Shown here in pieces: positions 53,016-64,000 of a DNA stretch of 64,000 bases. Origin of the DNA: Mansonella perstans (lineage: Eukaryota > Nematoda > Chromadorea > Rhabditida > Onchocercidae). Numbering within the stretch: position 1 is the stretch's first letter; every line of letters begins with the position of its first letter. The position numbers and the translations under genes are program-made. The stretch covers positions 209,662 to 273,661 of the forward strand of contig JBAMDO010000061.1 of assembly GCA_037074765.1 (NCBI GenBank), in the 5' to 3' direction. A model generated the notes under the pieces. It was not told the origin of the DNA. It saw only the letters and a program-made list of their open reading frames with translations, and made no database searches.

Positions 53016-53988
53016 TATCATGTTAGATTACTGAGAGGAGTAAGAAGAGTCAGTGAATCTATCATTGTCTAACAGATTTCTCTATTCATTAGTTTCAAAG
53101 CTATAACATTCAAAGCTACGTGCTATATCTCAGTTTAGTTTAGCTATTTGCTAACTTTTTAAAATCGATTTCTTTTTTCTTTTTCAAAAAAAATTTCATT
53201 TTTACCTTTTCTAAAACTTTTTTACACTGAAAATTTGTTTCATTTCCTATATATCTCTAAATTCTATAAACAATTTTATCATATATCTTTCATTTCTTTC
53301 TTTTCCTATTTTATCCTTCCCTTTATCTTTTCCTTTCCTTTTCTTTTCCATCTTCCTCTCTCTTCATCCCTTCTTTAATTTCTTCTTTTCTCTTTCCTTC
53401 TCACTTTCAAACATATTTCCAAAAAGTAACATTTATTTTTATCCATATGCGTTTTTTGCTACATATATAACTCGTTTTACTAATAGCATATCCTATCCAT
53501 CCATGCCTTTGATGAGAAGCAAAGAGCTATCCTATCGAACTATGCCTATCCTTCTACTAGGCTTCTTACCTTCCTAGCACTTACTCTCTCTCATCACCAA
53601 CTCTCTTTCATTACCAACTCTCTCTCATCACCAATCACTATCACCCCACTACTATCACCATCACCACTATCACCATCACTACCACTGCTGCCACTATCAC
53701 TACCAGCACCAACCACTATTATCACGGTATACTTGGGTTATTGATATTTCATCAAATTTGCGAGCTTCTGCTCCTTATTTAATCATATCTAATTATACGT
53801 ACACGTGTATCTTCTCGTATCCTTACGTATCCTTACGTCGTGTAATTATTTACTACGTGGAAAGTGTCAAAAAAGAGAAGAAGGGAGGGAAGAGAAAATC
53901 GAAGCAATAATATGTTGTAATATCAAATCTTTTTTATTTTATTTTAATATCATTAGTTCTATTAGTTTTTTAGATGCACAACATTTGA

Positions 53989-54107
53989 TATTACTGCTAC
54001 TACTACTACTATTGCTACTACTACTACTACTGCTACTACTACTATTACTACTACTACTATCACTACTACTATTACTACTACTACCACTTATTGTTGCTAC
54101 TACTACT
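53989..54107 (+). repeat. CTA/TACTAC trinucleotide repeat in the CRTC upstream region
   Basis: Imperfect ACT/CTA triplets with ATT and GCT variants, continuing more loosely to about 54190, 100-300 bases before the CRTC start codon. The Leu-rich and Ser-rich frames across it are artefacts. Confidence 0.85.
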
Positions 54108-54297
54108 ATTATTACTGTATTTCTATTGTTGTTACTATTATTTATTACTGTTATCAATCATCATCATTATTATTACTATTCACTATTATTATTGTTAAAT
54201 CGTTATTTGATATTACATACGATTATATCGATCGGCCGATCAATAATTGTTATAATTCATAATTATTGCGCCACAACAACAATAATACACCAACTTG

Positions 54298-56047
54298 ATG
54301 GCGCAAGGAACTCCACGTAAATTTGCGGAAAAAATTGCAATAATGGAAAGGAAGCAAAATGAAGATCACGAAGTATTTACGTCTGTTATGCGTGATGTTC
54401 GTGCAATTACTAGTAATTGTACTGCTTCACCATCAGTTTGTTCCAGTCCTCAGGCTCTTGGACCACCGATATATTGGAATCGATCCAGTGGTGGTTCATT
54501 GCCAAATGTACATGAAATGGTACAGCAACAATCGGATGTTCGCAGTTGGTCGAATTGGTCTGAATCTCGTCAGATGAATCCATCACATCATACACGTGGT
54601 GGTCGTACACCTAGTACTACGCATTATCATCCATATAAATCATCGAAGCATGAACGTTGCTCACCGGTTGATCAATTGGAACATTTTCATTGTTCAATCA
54701 GTAATCATTTACAGCCACCTGATATGTTATGGTCGAAGTTAGTACTTGCATGTGTTTTGATCAATTGCTAAATTATTTAATAAAATTAATTCAAACTTTT
54801 CTAAGAGTATTCAAGTAAATAAGCATTCTCTTATTTCATGTATTTTAGATTCAATTCTCGGAACAATATATTTAGTTGATGACAAGTTTTGTTTGTCCTT
54901 TCTTATCAAACCTGAGAAATCTCATATATCATTTTCCTTGTCCTTCCTATCGCTTAAATCACTAAGTCTTTTTATTGTGAACATTTTTGTTTTTGTTTTT
55001 ATATGTGGGACAGGATCTATGAAAAAAAAAAACCATCATTACCTGAAATTCGTCAGTAATGCTAATACCTCCATAATTGAAACATAGGCCATTTTAATTA
55101 ATTATATTTAAATGACACTTCTTTTTCATACGAATAATTTTTCTGCAAGCATGAGCTAAAGAAATGATAAGTGTACTAAGAATATCGTATTTTAGGTTAA
55201 TTGTTAGTTGATAAATTATTGAGGTATGAAATTAGTGATAAGAATGCGCTGTTAATATTATGATAAAAAGAAAAGAAAATTAATGTTGGAGCATAAAATT
55301 TGTAAAATTATTAGATCAGATGATGTATGGATTACTTTTTTTTTGGATTTCAACATTCTTAAAATGTTTTGTCCTTTCGTTTACTACCATTTATTTAATT
55401 TCTCTTTATACTTTTCATATCAATGATGATATATATATATATGTACACATGTATTCTGCAGAGCACGTAGCGATCCGACAATATTCATGAATAGATATCA
55501 ACAACAAAAACGATTTGAGGAATTTAACTTACAAGATTTGACGGTATTATCATCAAATGAACTAGCACCATTAGAACAGTCGTTATCATCATTTCATCCA
55601 ACGACCGATTCTTTCAATGATGGTATACAACAAAAGATTGTACATGATAATATCAAGGATATTGCTGTTGGTTCATTACCAGATATACCAACTCCAATTG
55701 CTGCTATACCGTCATGCTCATATCATCATCAGACAATTACACAACGACATAGTACAGGTATATGTCAAACATTAGCTACTCCACCATCATCATCCGAATC
55801 GCAATCAGCGCCAACAAGCCCAGCTCAAAGTGTTGAATTACCAGTACCGACATCATGGCCACAACGTAATTATTCAAATAGTCCCGAACCACGGGAAATT
55901 CCAAATATCGTCCTAACGGGTACCGATGGAGAGCTCGATTGCTTTCAGGATTTGCAGGATTTACACTTGGATGCTAACGAATTACGGCAGTTGTTAAGTA
56001 GCGATGGACAAGTTGATCCTACAGGTGAAACACAACTTCTTGAGTAA
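54298..56047 (+). CDS. crtc-1: CREB-regulated transcription coactivator (CRTC/TORC)
   Basis: Two exons, 54298-54737 and 55462-56047, join (donor GTTAGT, acceptor TTCTGCAG) to 341 residues. Residues 5-35 (TPRKFAEKIAIMERKQNEDH) match the N-terminal CREB-binding coiled coil of CRTCs. GGSLPNVHEM follows the conserved SLPN(V/I) motif, and the exon junction creates WSKARSDPTIF, equivalent to the RTNSDSALH site that AMPK/SIK kinases phosphorylate to give 14-3-3 binding and cytoplasmic retention. The C-terminus PNIVLTGTDGELDCFQDLQD and LHLDANELRQLL corresponds to the CRTC transactivation domain. CRTCs shuttle to the nucleus on dephosphorylation by calcineurin and boost CREB targets. The protein is shorter than C. 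elegans CRTC-1 and vertebrate CRTCs, with a compact middle region; an additional alternative exon in the 724-base intron cannot be excluded. Confidence 0.9.
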
Positions 56048-59000
56048 TTTGTTTCTTCTTTTTTTTTCATGATCTCTTATTGATTGAATTGTTGCCTCTC
56101 AAGAAATTGCAGTTTTTTCCCTCTGGTCTTAAAAATCGAAAAATTGGTTAGAAACCAAAATTATTTATTCGATATCAAATCGAAACATTTTGCCAATATA
56201 GCTTAAATCATGTAATTAAAATCTCAATTATTTTTTTTTTTTTTTTCGCAGAAAGAAATGTGCGTTATTTATAGAAAGTACTAGCTTTCTATAAATCAAA
56301 GTACTAGCTTTGATATCATAATGAGTAGAATACAAAGGGAAGAAATAATTTTTGGTTGCCATCAAATTTCAATCCCTTTCTTTTTCTCCGTTTTCTAAAT
56401 TGGCATTAATTATTGATACTCTTGATAATTACCTTAAGTTCCGCATAGTTTCGTAAACATAGGCTAATTTTGCTTTTCAAAAAAAGAAACGAAATGTTAT
56501 TAGCAAATTTTCATCCAATTTAAGTTGCCCAGAAATGATAATGAATTTAAGCATAAAAAGATGTCATATAAATTTGCATTATTTCATTCGTATTCTGTTT
56601 TCTTTTCTTCATTTACATAAATTCTTCAGGAGAGTTCCTTTTTTTCATCTGCCTCAGATTTTTTTAAAATCTGCAATAAAACGTTTGTAATTTTTATTAT
56701 TGAGTTATTGCAGTATTGTAAATTTTTTATTCGAGAAAGCTTTATTCTGTCGCGAATCTTTCTCTCTCTGCATTATTTGATGTTTGGGATGGATGAAGGA
56801 GATACATCAGTTCTTTAAAAGGAAAAATAAGGTTTGTTGTTGAAAACAAGAATTAAACGGAGTCAAGTAAGCAAATAATTATATGCATAATTTAATAACT
56901 AAGTTGCCGGATGGTTACTATGCATGCAAATAATTAACTAAATGAGTAATACCTTTTATCACCACTATTTAATTCTTACGGAGAGCTTTGGATTTGCTTT
57001 TAAGATTTCAGTCTCTTTTAATTGACTGCTGAAAACTAATCAGCAACATGTTGTGAGTTTAATGTTGCTAAAGATTATTTAAAGGAGGAAGAAAAATAGA
57101 TGATAAAATTCATGAAAGTATATTAATTTTCGAAAGAAAAAAAATGTGTACATATACATAATTTAAGATGCATTTCATAAGCCATTTCCAAACTTGGAAT
57201 TTTAGTCGGCAAAGATAGAACATGAATGACAAGAGATTTTGCAAAGCAGTTAGCTTCCTGTTAACTTATCGAGAAAGATCAGCTCATGTTTATCGAGACG
57301 AGGAGGGAATGGCTATTGTCAAATTTTAATGTAAATGAATTCATACGGTACTCTTTACTACTTTAAGAAATATAACATATCCTTAAAACTTTTTGGGATA
57401 ACCTATCCGTTAAATTAATGTAATGTAATGCTGGATAATTTTTCATATGATAGGCAAAAAAATTTCGTCTTTTTGCTTATCATAAATAAATCGATAATTC
57501 ATGTTTTGGTATATAGTGTAGCTTTAAAATGTTGCACTGAAAAAGAAAATCAAAGAAAAATTATTCGTAGTTGTTTCATCTACTGGTATCATGTATAGAT
57601 GCATACATTTTCACAACAGTGCCCTGAAAATTGTTAAATTTTTTATATATTTCTGCTTTTTCAATTGTCTCTCCAAAGTTCAGCATTTTTCATCTATTTC
57701 ATCCATCAGTTTTTCTGTTTAAAATACTTACATACAATCAGTGTAATTTTGGTTATCGTAAACTGTCAATTTTTTCTTGTTTTAAAAGCTTGTCTTTGCA
57801 AGAGAAACTTAAATTATTTGTTTTTGTTACAGTAGCAGAATGCAGATCTTTTAATTTAATTATTGTTTTTTTTTTTCTTTTTAAACAATAATTCAGTTAT
57901 TCGCATACTTGAAGGATCAGGTAAAAATATTCTGATATAATTTTTTACAAATTCAACAATTTTACAACGCTTCTAGTCCTTTTGGTTTCAAGTGAAAATT
58001 TGCCTCAGTATTTTTTAGATATTTCATATCACAGTGGAATCAACGATTTCTAAGGAAAATTTTCATATGAAACCAAAAGGATTGGAAGCAGTTGTTGAAT
58101 TTGGAAAAAATAAGTTGTATCGGAATATTTTTATCTGATCCTTCAAGTATGCGAATAACTAAGTTATTGTTTAAAAAGAAAAAAAAAAAAAAAAACATTA
58201 ATTAAATTAAAAGATCTGCACTCTGCTATTGTAACAAAACAAGTGATTTAAGTTCTCTTGCAAAAAAAAAACTTTTAAAACTGTCAAGAAAAAAGTTTGA
58301 TTCATTATTGCTCAAATATGTTTCGTTTACTTTTTTCTGTAATTATCTGTATTTTTCTTTGTATGTATTTCTATGTGTATTTGCGTGTGTTTTATTTTTC
58401 TTCTTTTGTTTTAATTTTAAATCTATGAGGAGAAAAAACATATTTTTGGAGGAATTTTATGAAATAAAATATAGCAATAATTTTTCATTACAGTCTTTCA
58501 GCTTTATTGGAAATGAATTGTAAAAAAAAATATTGAGTGATCCAATGTTTATCGTTTGACATTTAAATTTGATTTGTTTTTGACTTCGAATGAATCTTTA
58601 AAATTTTGATCCATTCATTCCACCTTTTTTTTCATGTCAAGTTATTTCAGCTTAGAAATTTTTGAATTATCAAATTACTAGCTATTTGTCGTACCATTCG
58701 AACAACGATGACAAAATCAAGGAGACTTAAAAATGTTCATTCCATTCATCAATCAAAACTTTTTTTCCCAAAAAAAAACTGTTTTTTCTGTTTTTTTTCC
58801 AAGCTTTTCAATTTTGTTGATTCATAAACTTAACATAAGTGTCAAGTAAACTTAGGATAAGATGAAAGGATGAAATATCAATTCCAAAAAATGAAGTATA
58901 AACTTTTATATTTCGTTACCATCTTCTCCTTTGAATCCTTATGATTCTTGCAACTTCATATCATAGGAAGAAAGTCTGGGAGCAATTTTTATGCTACAAA

Positions 59001-62000
59001 TGAGAAAGAAAAAAATTAAACAACAAACTCAAATTGATGAATAAGAGGAAATTTGTTAAAATTTCCATCCATATTGAAAACATAACAGTCAAAAGTTATA
59101 AAATTTCCCTTCAAATATTCCTGAAAATAAAAAAGTGAAAAAAGGAAGAACTCTTCCATCATAAAAACAAGCATCATTGGTGATATATATTTGATCTTCA
59201 AATAAAATATGCTTTCCAGGATTACAAAGTTTCGTTAGCCCAAAATTTATTACCAACAATAGTTTTACTACTATGTTTGCCCATCATTTTCTTCACATCC
59301 AAAATTTATCAATCTTCTTCATTCTCTAACTCTTCTATTTAAACACTTTCTTTTAAAAAATGCAGAAAATTTTGAAAGTACTATATTTTGTTGAAATTTG
59401 TTAAAATTAAATTATTTAAAAAAATATTTTTAAACTAACAAAAAAGAAAGGATTTGAAACAAAATAAAAAATATTTTGTGATAGATTTATCTAATTTTTT
59501 TTTCTGTCCTTCGTTTTTCCTTGCTTCCTTCCTTAATTATATAAATGCACCAATATGACAGACATAAGTTTAAAAGTGCATTCAAACATAACTAAAAACA
59601 CAAATTATCGATCAACCAATTTAAAATAATTCTATATCTATCTGAAGGACATAATCTTTTTATTCGAAATTCTTTATGACACTTGCTGTATTTAGTTTAG
59701 GTAATTGTTTCCTGCAACGAAATAAAAGGCAATAGCAAAAGAAGCAAATGGAATACCTGGCATAATGTATCACTTTCCCACTCACCTGAATTATATAATT
59801 AGATTTTAAAATTGTTTCTGCATTCTAAAAAATAATTTTTTAAACTGGAAAATTTACATTTTATCGAAAGAAAAAAATCACCATTTATCGATCTCTTATT
59901 TATTGGATTTATTTGGTTGAAATTTTCCAAAATTCTTAGAATCGATCGATGATCACAAATATTAATCTAAATGCTAAAATGCCAACTTGATTATTATAAC
60001 TTCAAGCTAATTTATTAAGCTCTTTTTTTTTCATTTTTGTAAATAATACCCATACTTCAGTTCACATAGCTATTTGTCAAAATAACGTATAGAGGAAAAA
60101 TATTTGCATATTACATATTTAAAAATACGTGAAAATACATCCATGACGTTGTATTGACGGATAAAATTGTAATATTTGAAAAAAAAAAGAGAGAAAGAAA
60201 AACACATGATCTGCTGTTTCTTTAACAAACCATATGCACTTGCAGTAATTTAGAAAAGTTGGAAAAATTAATTAAAAATTTAAAAAAAATTCTCATTTAT
60301 TAACGATAATTTTTATTTTTGTTAAGGTAAGGTAATTTTTACTATTTTTCCGATCAAAAATAAAGAAAAAGTTATTTCCTCTTTTGATTTTTCATTTTAA
60401 AAATTTCTCAAAATTTAGAAAGCGTTTAATTGTTTTATTTATTACTTTTTCCTTTTCAATTGTAAACTAATTTTTTTCTCTTCTTAGAATAATAGATGTA
60501 GTTAGTAGTGAAGTTTGAAAAGGAAGAAAAAAAAAGTAAAACCAAATTGATTTATCTTCATACTAAAAAATATCAAGCATGAAAGGCTTAGTCATAATTT
60601 AATGCGAAATTTCAGTAAAAAAAAAAAAAAATAAAAAAAATCAATGTTTTAAATCGAGCTAATAATATTATCATTCAATCAAACGTTTCTTTAAAATTAT
60701 GAAAGGAATAAAAAAAGAGACAAGTGCAAGTTTAAAGTAGATGGACTAGGCTAAATGATAGAATAGTTTTCTTCTTATGTTTTTTTTTTTTTTTTTTTTT
60801 TTTCTCGCTTAAAATTTAAAAAATTGTTGCTGTTGAAGTTGCTTGATCCCTTTTTCCTTTTACCGTTACATAAAGTTTCGTTTCCTTCTATAAATGCTTA
60901 TATGAGAAAGAATAACATAAAAATGATTAGCACACTGCAATTATTGAAAAAAAGTGTAATAAGGATATGTTTGCTTTAATGTAAAATTAATGAATGAATG
61001 ATTGATTGGATTTGATATTGTCTTGAATAATTCGGAAAAGTTTTAAAAAAAATGGAAACCACTTGTCATCTGAAATATTCAAAAAGAACGGACAATTGTT
61101 GCGTGAAATATTTTGAGAGAAAAGGAAATTTGCTTGTTGCATGAAATAAAGACCAAAGAAATTACCAAAATATTAAACCAAAGTATGAAATCATTTTTTT
61201 TTTTTTTTTTTTTGAATATTTTTCCATTTTCATTCCTACCATTCACTTTTTATTTCAGCAAATTTATTCATTTCTGTATGTAAAATAAAATGCCAATAAA
61301 CTAAATCTATTCGGTAACCTTTGTTATTATGAATAGAATTTTTTCTTCAATTTCTGCTAACAGTTAACAGAATGTGCAAAATTTTTAATTGTTAATCTAA
61401 TTTTTATTTATGAAAAATTCTATTCAAATTTGTGACAATAAAAGATTTTCTTTCAAAAATAATTAAAGAGAAACGATTTGATTAAATTTAAATAGCTGCT
61501 ATTTTAATGAGTGAAAAAAATGAAAATATGCTATTCGACTATCGAAAGGAATGTAGCAGAAATACATATGGATATAACAATAGTAATATGATAAATTTGA
61601 TTATACGTTAATTCTGTAATTTTAGTGCAATGGTTGAAATTAGTCGAAACAATAAGGTTACGCATTTTCAACGCATTTCCAACGTAAGTCACGCATTTTC
61701 AGCGTAGAATTTCGTTTGAATAAACAGTTTGGTACGATATGAATGAATTTCTGCTCGATGGAAAAAAATAACACTGCGTGTATAAAATGAGAATAGTGTT
61801 GCAATATTCGCCAGTGCTCTCAGCATGGCATTTTTTCAAATTAGTAAACTTCGAGGAAAATGCAAGTAGGCACTAGGATTTCCCGCCAATTTCAGGCTGT
61901 TTACTATGAACGTAGCATTTGATCATTGCAAGGTGGTACTAAATTGTATTTATTTATGCTATATTTAAATTTGAAATCAAATTTTTTTGATTTTCAAATT

Positions 62001-63732
62001 TTCATTAAAGGTTCAGTTCAGGTGGTTTCTCTCTCTTAATCCTGGACTACTTCCTTTTTTTTTTTTTTATTCCCGACAGCAAGCACAAAGTTCAAAAATA
62101 TTAAATTCTTTGATTTAAAGATAAACTTTAGCAAAAACTTTTAACATTATGGTTAAAATGCAAAAACAGCCGTCACCTAAGTTTTCTGCTCACCAGCAAA
62201 TTTCGCGGACCGTATTTTAGTTTTTGCGGATGACCTTAGTATGACCTTAGGCGGACCACTCGTTGCTTTAGTGTCTTTTTATCGGCGAGAAAATATAACA
62301 AAAAAAAAAAAAAATTTCTCATCAAAAATATTTTTTGTTAATACAAAGCATTGTATGATTGCCATATATTCACGTAAATGTTAAATTAATTAAGCTTAAA
62401 AAATCACTTAAATTTGTTTTAATTGTTTACTTATGTAAACAACAATGCTCATATATGCATGGCATTCATATAATTTTAACTAAGTGATACATTCCTGATA
62501 TTTTAGTAATTTTAATGAATTGATCATAATGATACGTGAGTCAAATAAAACATGCTAGGATCTGTTAATGAATTTAAGTTTTTTTTTTTAAAGAATTTGG
62601 AATGACCTCTTGGAAAATTCTTGGCGAGTGTGACATGATAATGATATAACGAGAAGACGTGTGCTGATTAATTCATTTTACAATTTCTAAATTTTTCGTC
62701 AAATTTTAGTATTCCTGCTACATAAGTTATATTCTTTCCATCTTATCATACTAAACTTTCAGGCTGTTTAATTATTGACCATCTCAATTTTGAATCATTC
62801 ACGTCAAATTACGTGATATAAACATCCAAAAGTGACGTCTAAAAAATTGCATTTTGCATTCCGTATATGCTCATAATTATACATTTTAGATATACGCGTA
62901 CAAAGAATATAAATGATTTATTTGAGTATTTTGATGAATAAATAAACGGAAATAGTTCAAATAGACGTTACGTTACATCTGTTGTTTTTACGATCTACCA
63001 AACGTTTCCAAGCCAAGTTTTGGAAGATTCAGCTTTTGTTGAAGTCTAGCGAGACCTGTTTGAATTGATTAGTTTTTTGAAACGTGTATTGTTCTCAGTA
63101 GTACTTTTCCCTACAATTGGTCATTGTTTCTTTTTCGACCATTTCTTGATATTTGCCCAAAATATTTTCCTGTTGTTGCACTGAATTATTCATAAAGCAA
63201 TTTGTTAATTGTTTTCTCCTTTCTTATTATAACTAAACTACAAATGTTAAAGTCAAATGTTTTGCAGTCTTTTTGTTTTCTTTTATTCAATTTCGAAAGT
63301 GAATTTATTAATTTTTCTAATGCCACAGTCTGTAATCTAATGTAGTTCCATTGTATTTTGTATTTCAATAGATATTTAAAAATTATTACTTATCAACTTT
63401 TTTTCATCTTTGCTCTTATTGATTTAGTAAATAGCCTAATCAATAAGAAGCAGCAATTTCAGAAAGCTAAAACTTCAACTTAATTATATCATTATTTACA
63501 GCGTGATTTTGTTTTTATCACCAATACAACAGTAAATGCATCCATCAGTGACACATCTTATGTAAATTGAGTATTAAATTTAGGTATGTGATTTAGCATA
63601 TAATTGGACATGTAAATATTCAATATTATATGCATGATTATATATATGGACATTTATATTTCACGTTTATTGTGTTTATTGATCGACGTTGCAATAATAA
63701 ATACAGTAATTTATAATTGATTCAATTGTCAG
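56048..63732. other. Gene-poor region downstream of CRTC
   Basis: AT-rich, with T/A homopolymers (for example about 60780-60803 and 61195-61213) and the inverted repeat at 57768-58295. No exon with recognisable similarity on either strand. Part may be introns of the gene represented by the exon at 63733. Confidence 0.6.
57768..58295. repeat. Long inverted repeat (foldback element)
   Basis: The left arm (about 57768-58003) and right arm (about 58045-58295) are reverse complements with scattered mismatches and indels. Shared words, in order from the outside, include TTTTAAAAG, GTTACA.TAGCAGA.TGCAG, ATCTTTTAATTTAATTA, CTTTTTAAACAATAA, TTATTCGCATACTTGAAGGA and CCTTTTGGTTTCA. The loop is about 40-50 bases. 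This is the structure of a foldback/MITE-type transposon or of a hairpin dsRNA source. No coding capacity and no clear target-site duplication. Confidence 0.85.
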
Positions 63733-63817
63733 GTGTCATTTGTGGCAGCTACGCTCTGTTGGAAAGAATGGAGCAGCAAAGGAGTTTCGAGGATGCCGCT
63801 TTTGAATTGTTCAAAAA
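63733..63817 (+). CDS. Probable internal exon of an unidentified gene at the right edge
   Basis: TTCAATTGTCAG acceptor at 63732 and GTTAGT donor at 63818 bound 85 bases. In the phase with two leading bases they read VICGSYALLERMEQQRSFED then AAFELFKK, a compact helix-like segment with good coding composition. I cannot assign a family from 28 residues. The CRTC gene upstream ends in its own stop, so this is most likely a separate plus-strand gene extending beyond the window or with distant exons. Confidence 0.45.
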
Positions 63818-64000
63818 GTTAGTTTTTGTTTGCAAAATAAAAGTATTTTTTCTCTATTTGTAAACTACTTTTATTTATTCATTTTATGCTATTTACCATT
63901 TATCTGATAGAGAAGACATTCTCCAGTCGTTTAACTATTGGTTGTTTATATATTTTAAATATTAGATATGAATGCAATTTTTAGTCTTTGTCCCGAAAAA

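Larger units (their letters stand above)
43053..54297. other. Long gene-poor region between RasGAP and CRTC
   Basis: 11 kb of AT-rich DNA with many homopolymers, a GA repeat (45942-45963), poly-A at about 49978-50000, an ATTC satellite (52353-53015) and a CTA repeat (53989-54107). The only stretch with coding-like composition is the orphan frame at 49638-49912. Upstream exons of RasGAP could lie here but none was recognised. Confidence 0.6.

Noticed and set aside
52195..53034. 279-codon ORF (Ile/His/Ser/Phe-rich) as a gene
   Set aside because: It is produced by the ATTC tetranucleotide satellite, which has no stops in this frame; no family similarity or splice context.
53805..54320. Leu-rich ORF running into the CRTC start
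   Set aside because: Encoded by CTA/TTA triplet repeats and out of frame with CRTC.

Overview
The window is AT-rich eukaryotic DNA with short phase-consistent exons, introns bounded by GT and TTTCAG-type AG sites, and long homopolymer and simple-repeat tracts. The identifiable proteins (PP4 regulatory subunit 1, p120-type RasGAP, MADF factor, CRTC, core histones), the nematode-style acceptors directly in front of start codons (possible spliced-leader sites) and a BEL/Pao retrotransposon suggest a nematode. The low GC and large empty introns would fit a filarial or related spirurine worm; that lineage call is inference.

Layout. 1-11.3 kb: 5' part (six exons, minus strand) of a PPP4R1/ppfr-1-like HEAT-repeat gene, with large introns; its 3' part was not found. 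11.3-16.3 kb: intergenic. 16.3-21.2 kb: a histone locus with H4 (minus), H2A (minus), an intron-containing H2B (plus) and, as the main discovery, a very divergent H2B-like protein (minus) with an extremely basic Arg/Lys tail. Between H2A and H2B lies a GC-rich 56-bp minisatellite in which most units carry a palindromic E-box. 21.5-27.1 kb: an old, broken BEL/Pao LTR retrotransposon inserted just upstream of the divergent H2B. 27.1-31.7 kb: intergenic, with a 29-bp tandem repeat and a GC-rich island. 31.7-33.8 kb: a four-exon MADF-domain gene (plus). 36.0-43.0 kb: an 18-exon RASA1-type RasGAP (minus) that I could join in one reading frame of 844 codons. 43-54 kb: mostly empty, with an ATTC-type satellite. 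54.3-56.0 kb: a two-exon CRTC coactivator gene (plus). 57.8-58.3 kb: a long inverted repeat. 63.7 kb: one probable exon of an unidentified gene.

Functionally the genes are a mix of chromatin (histones, MADF factor), phosphatase and Ras signalling (PP4R1, RasGAP) and cAMP/AMPK-responsive transcription (CRTC). They are not an operon: orientations alternate and the gaps are large. No H3 gene, tRNA, rRNA or CRISPR was seen.
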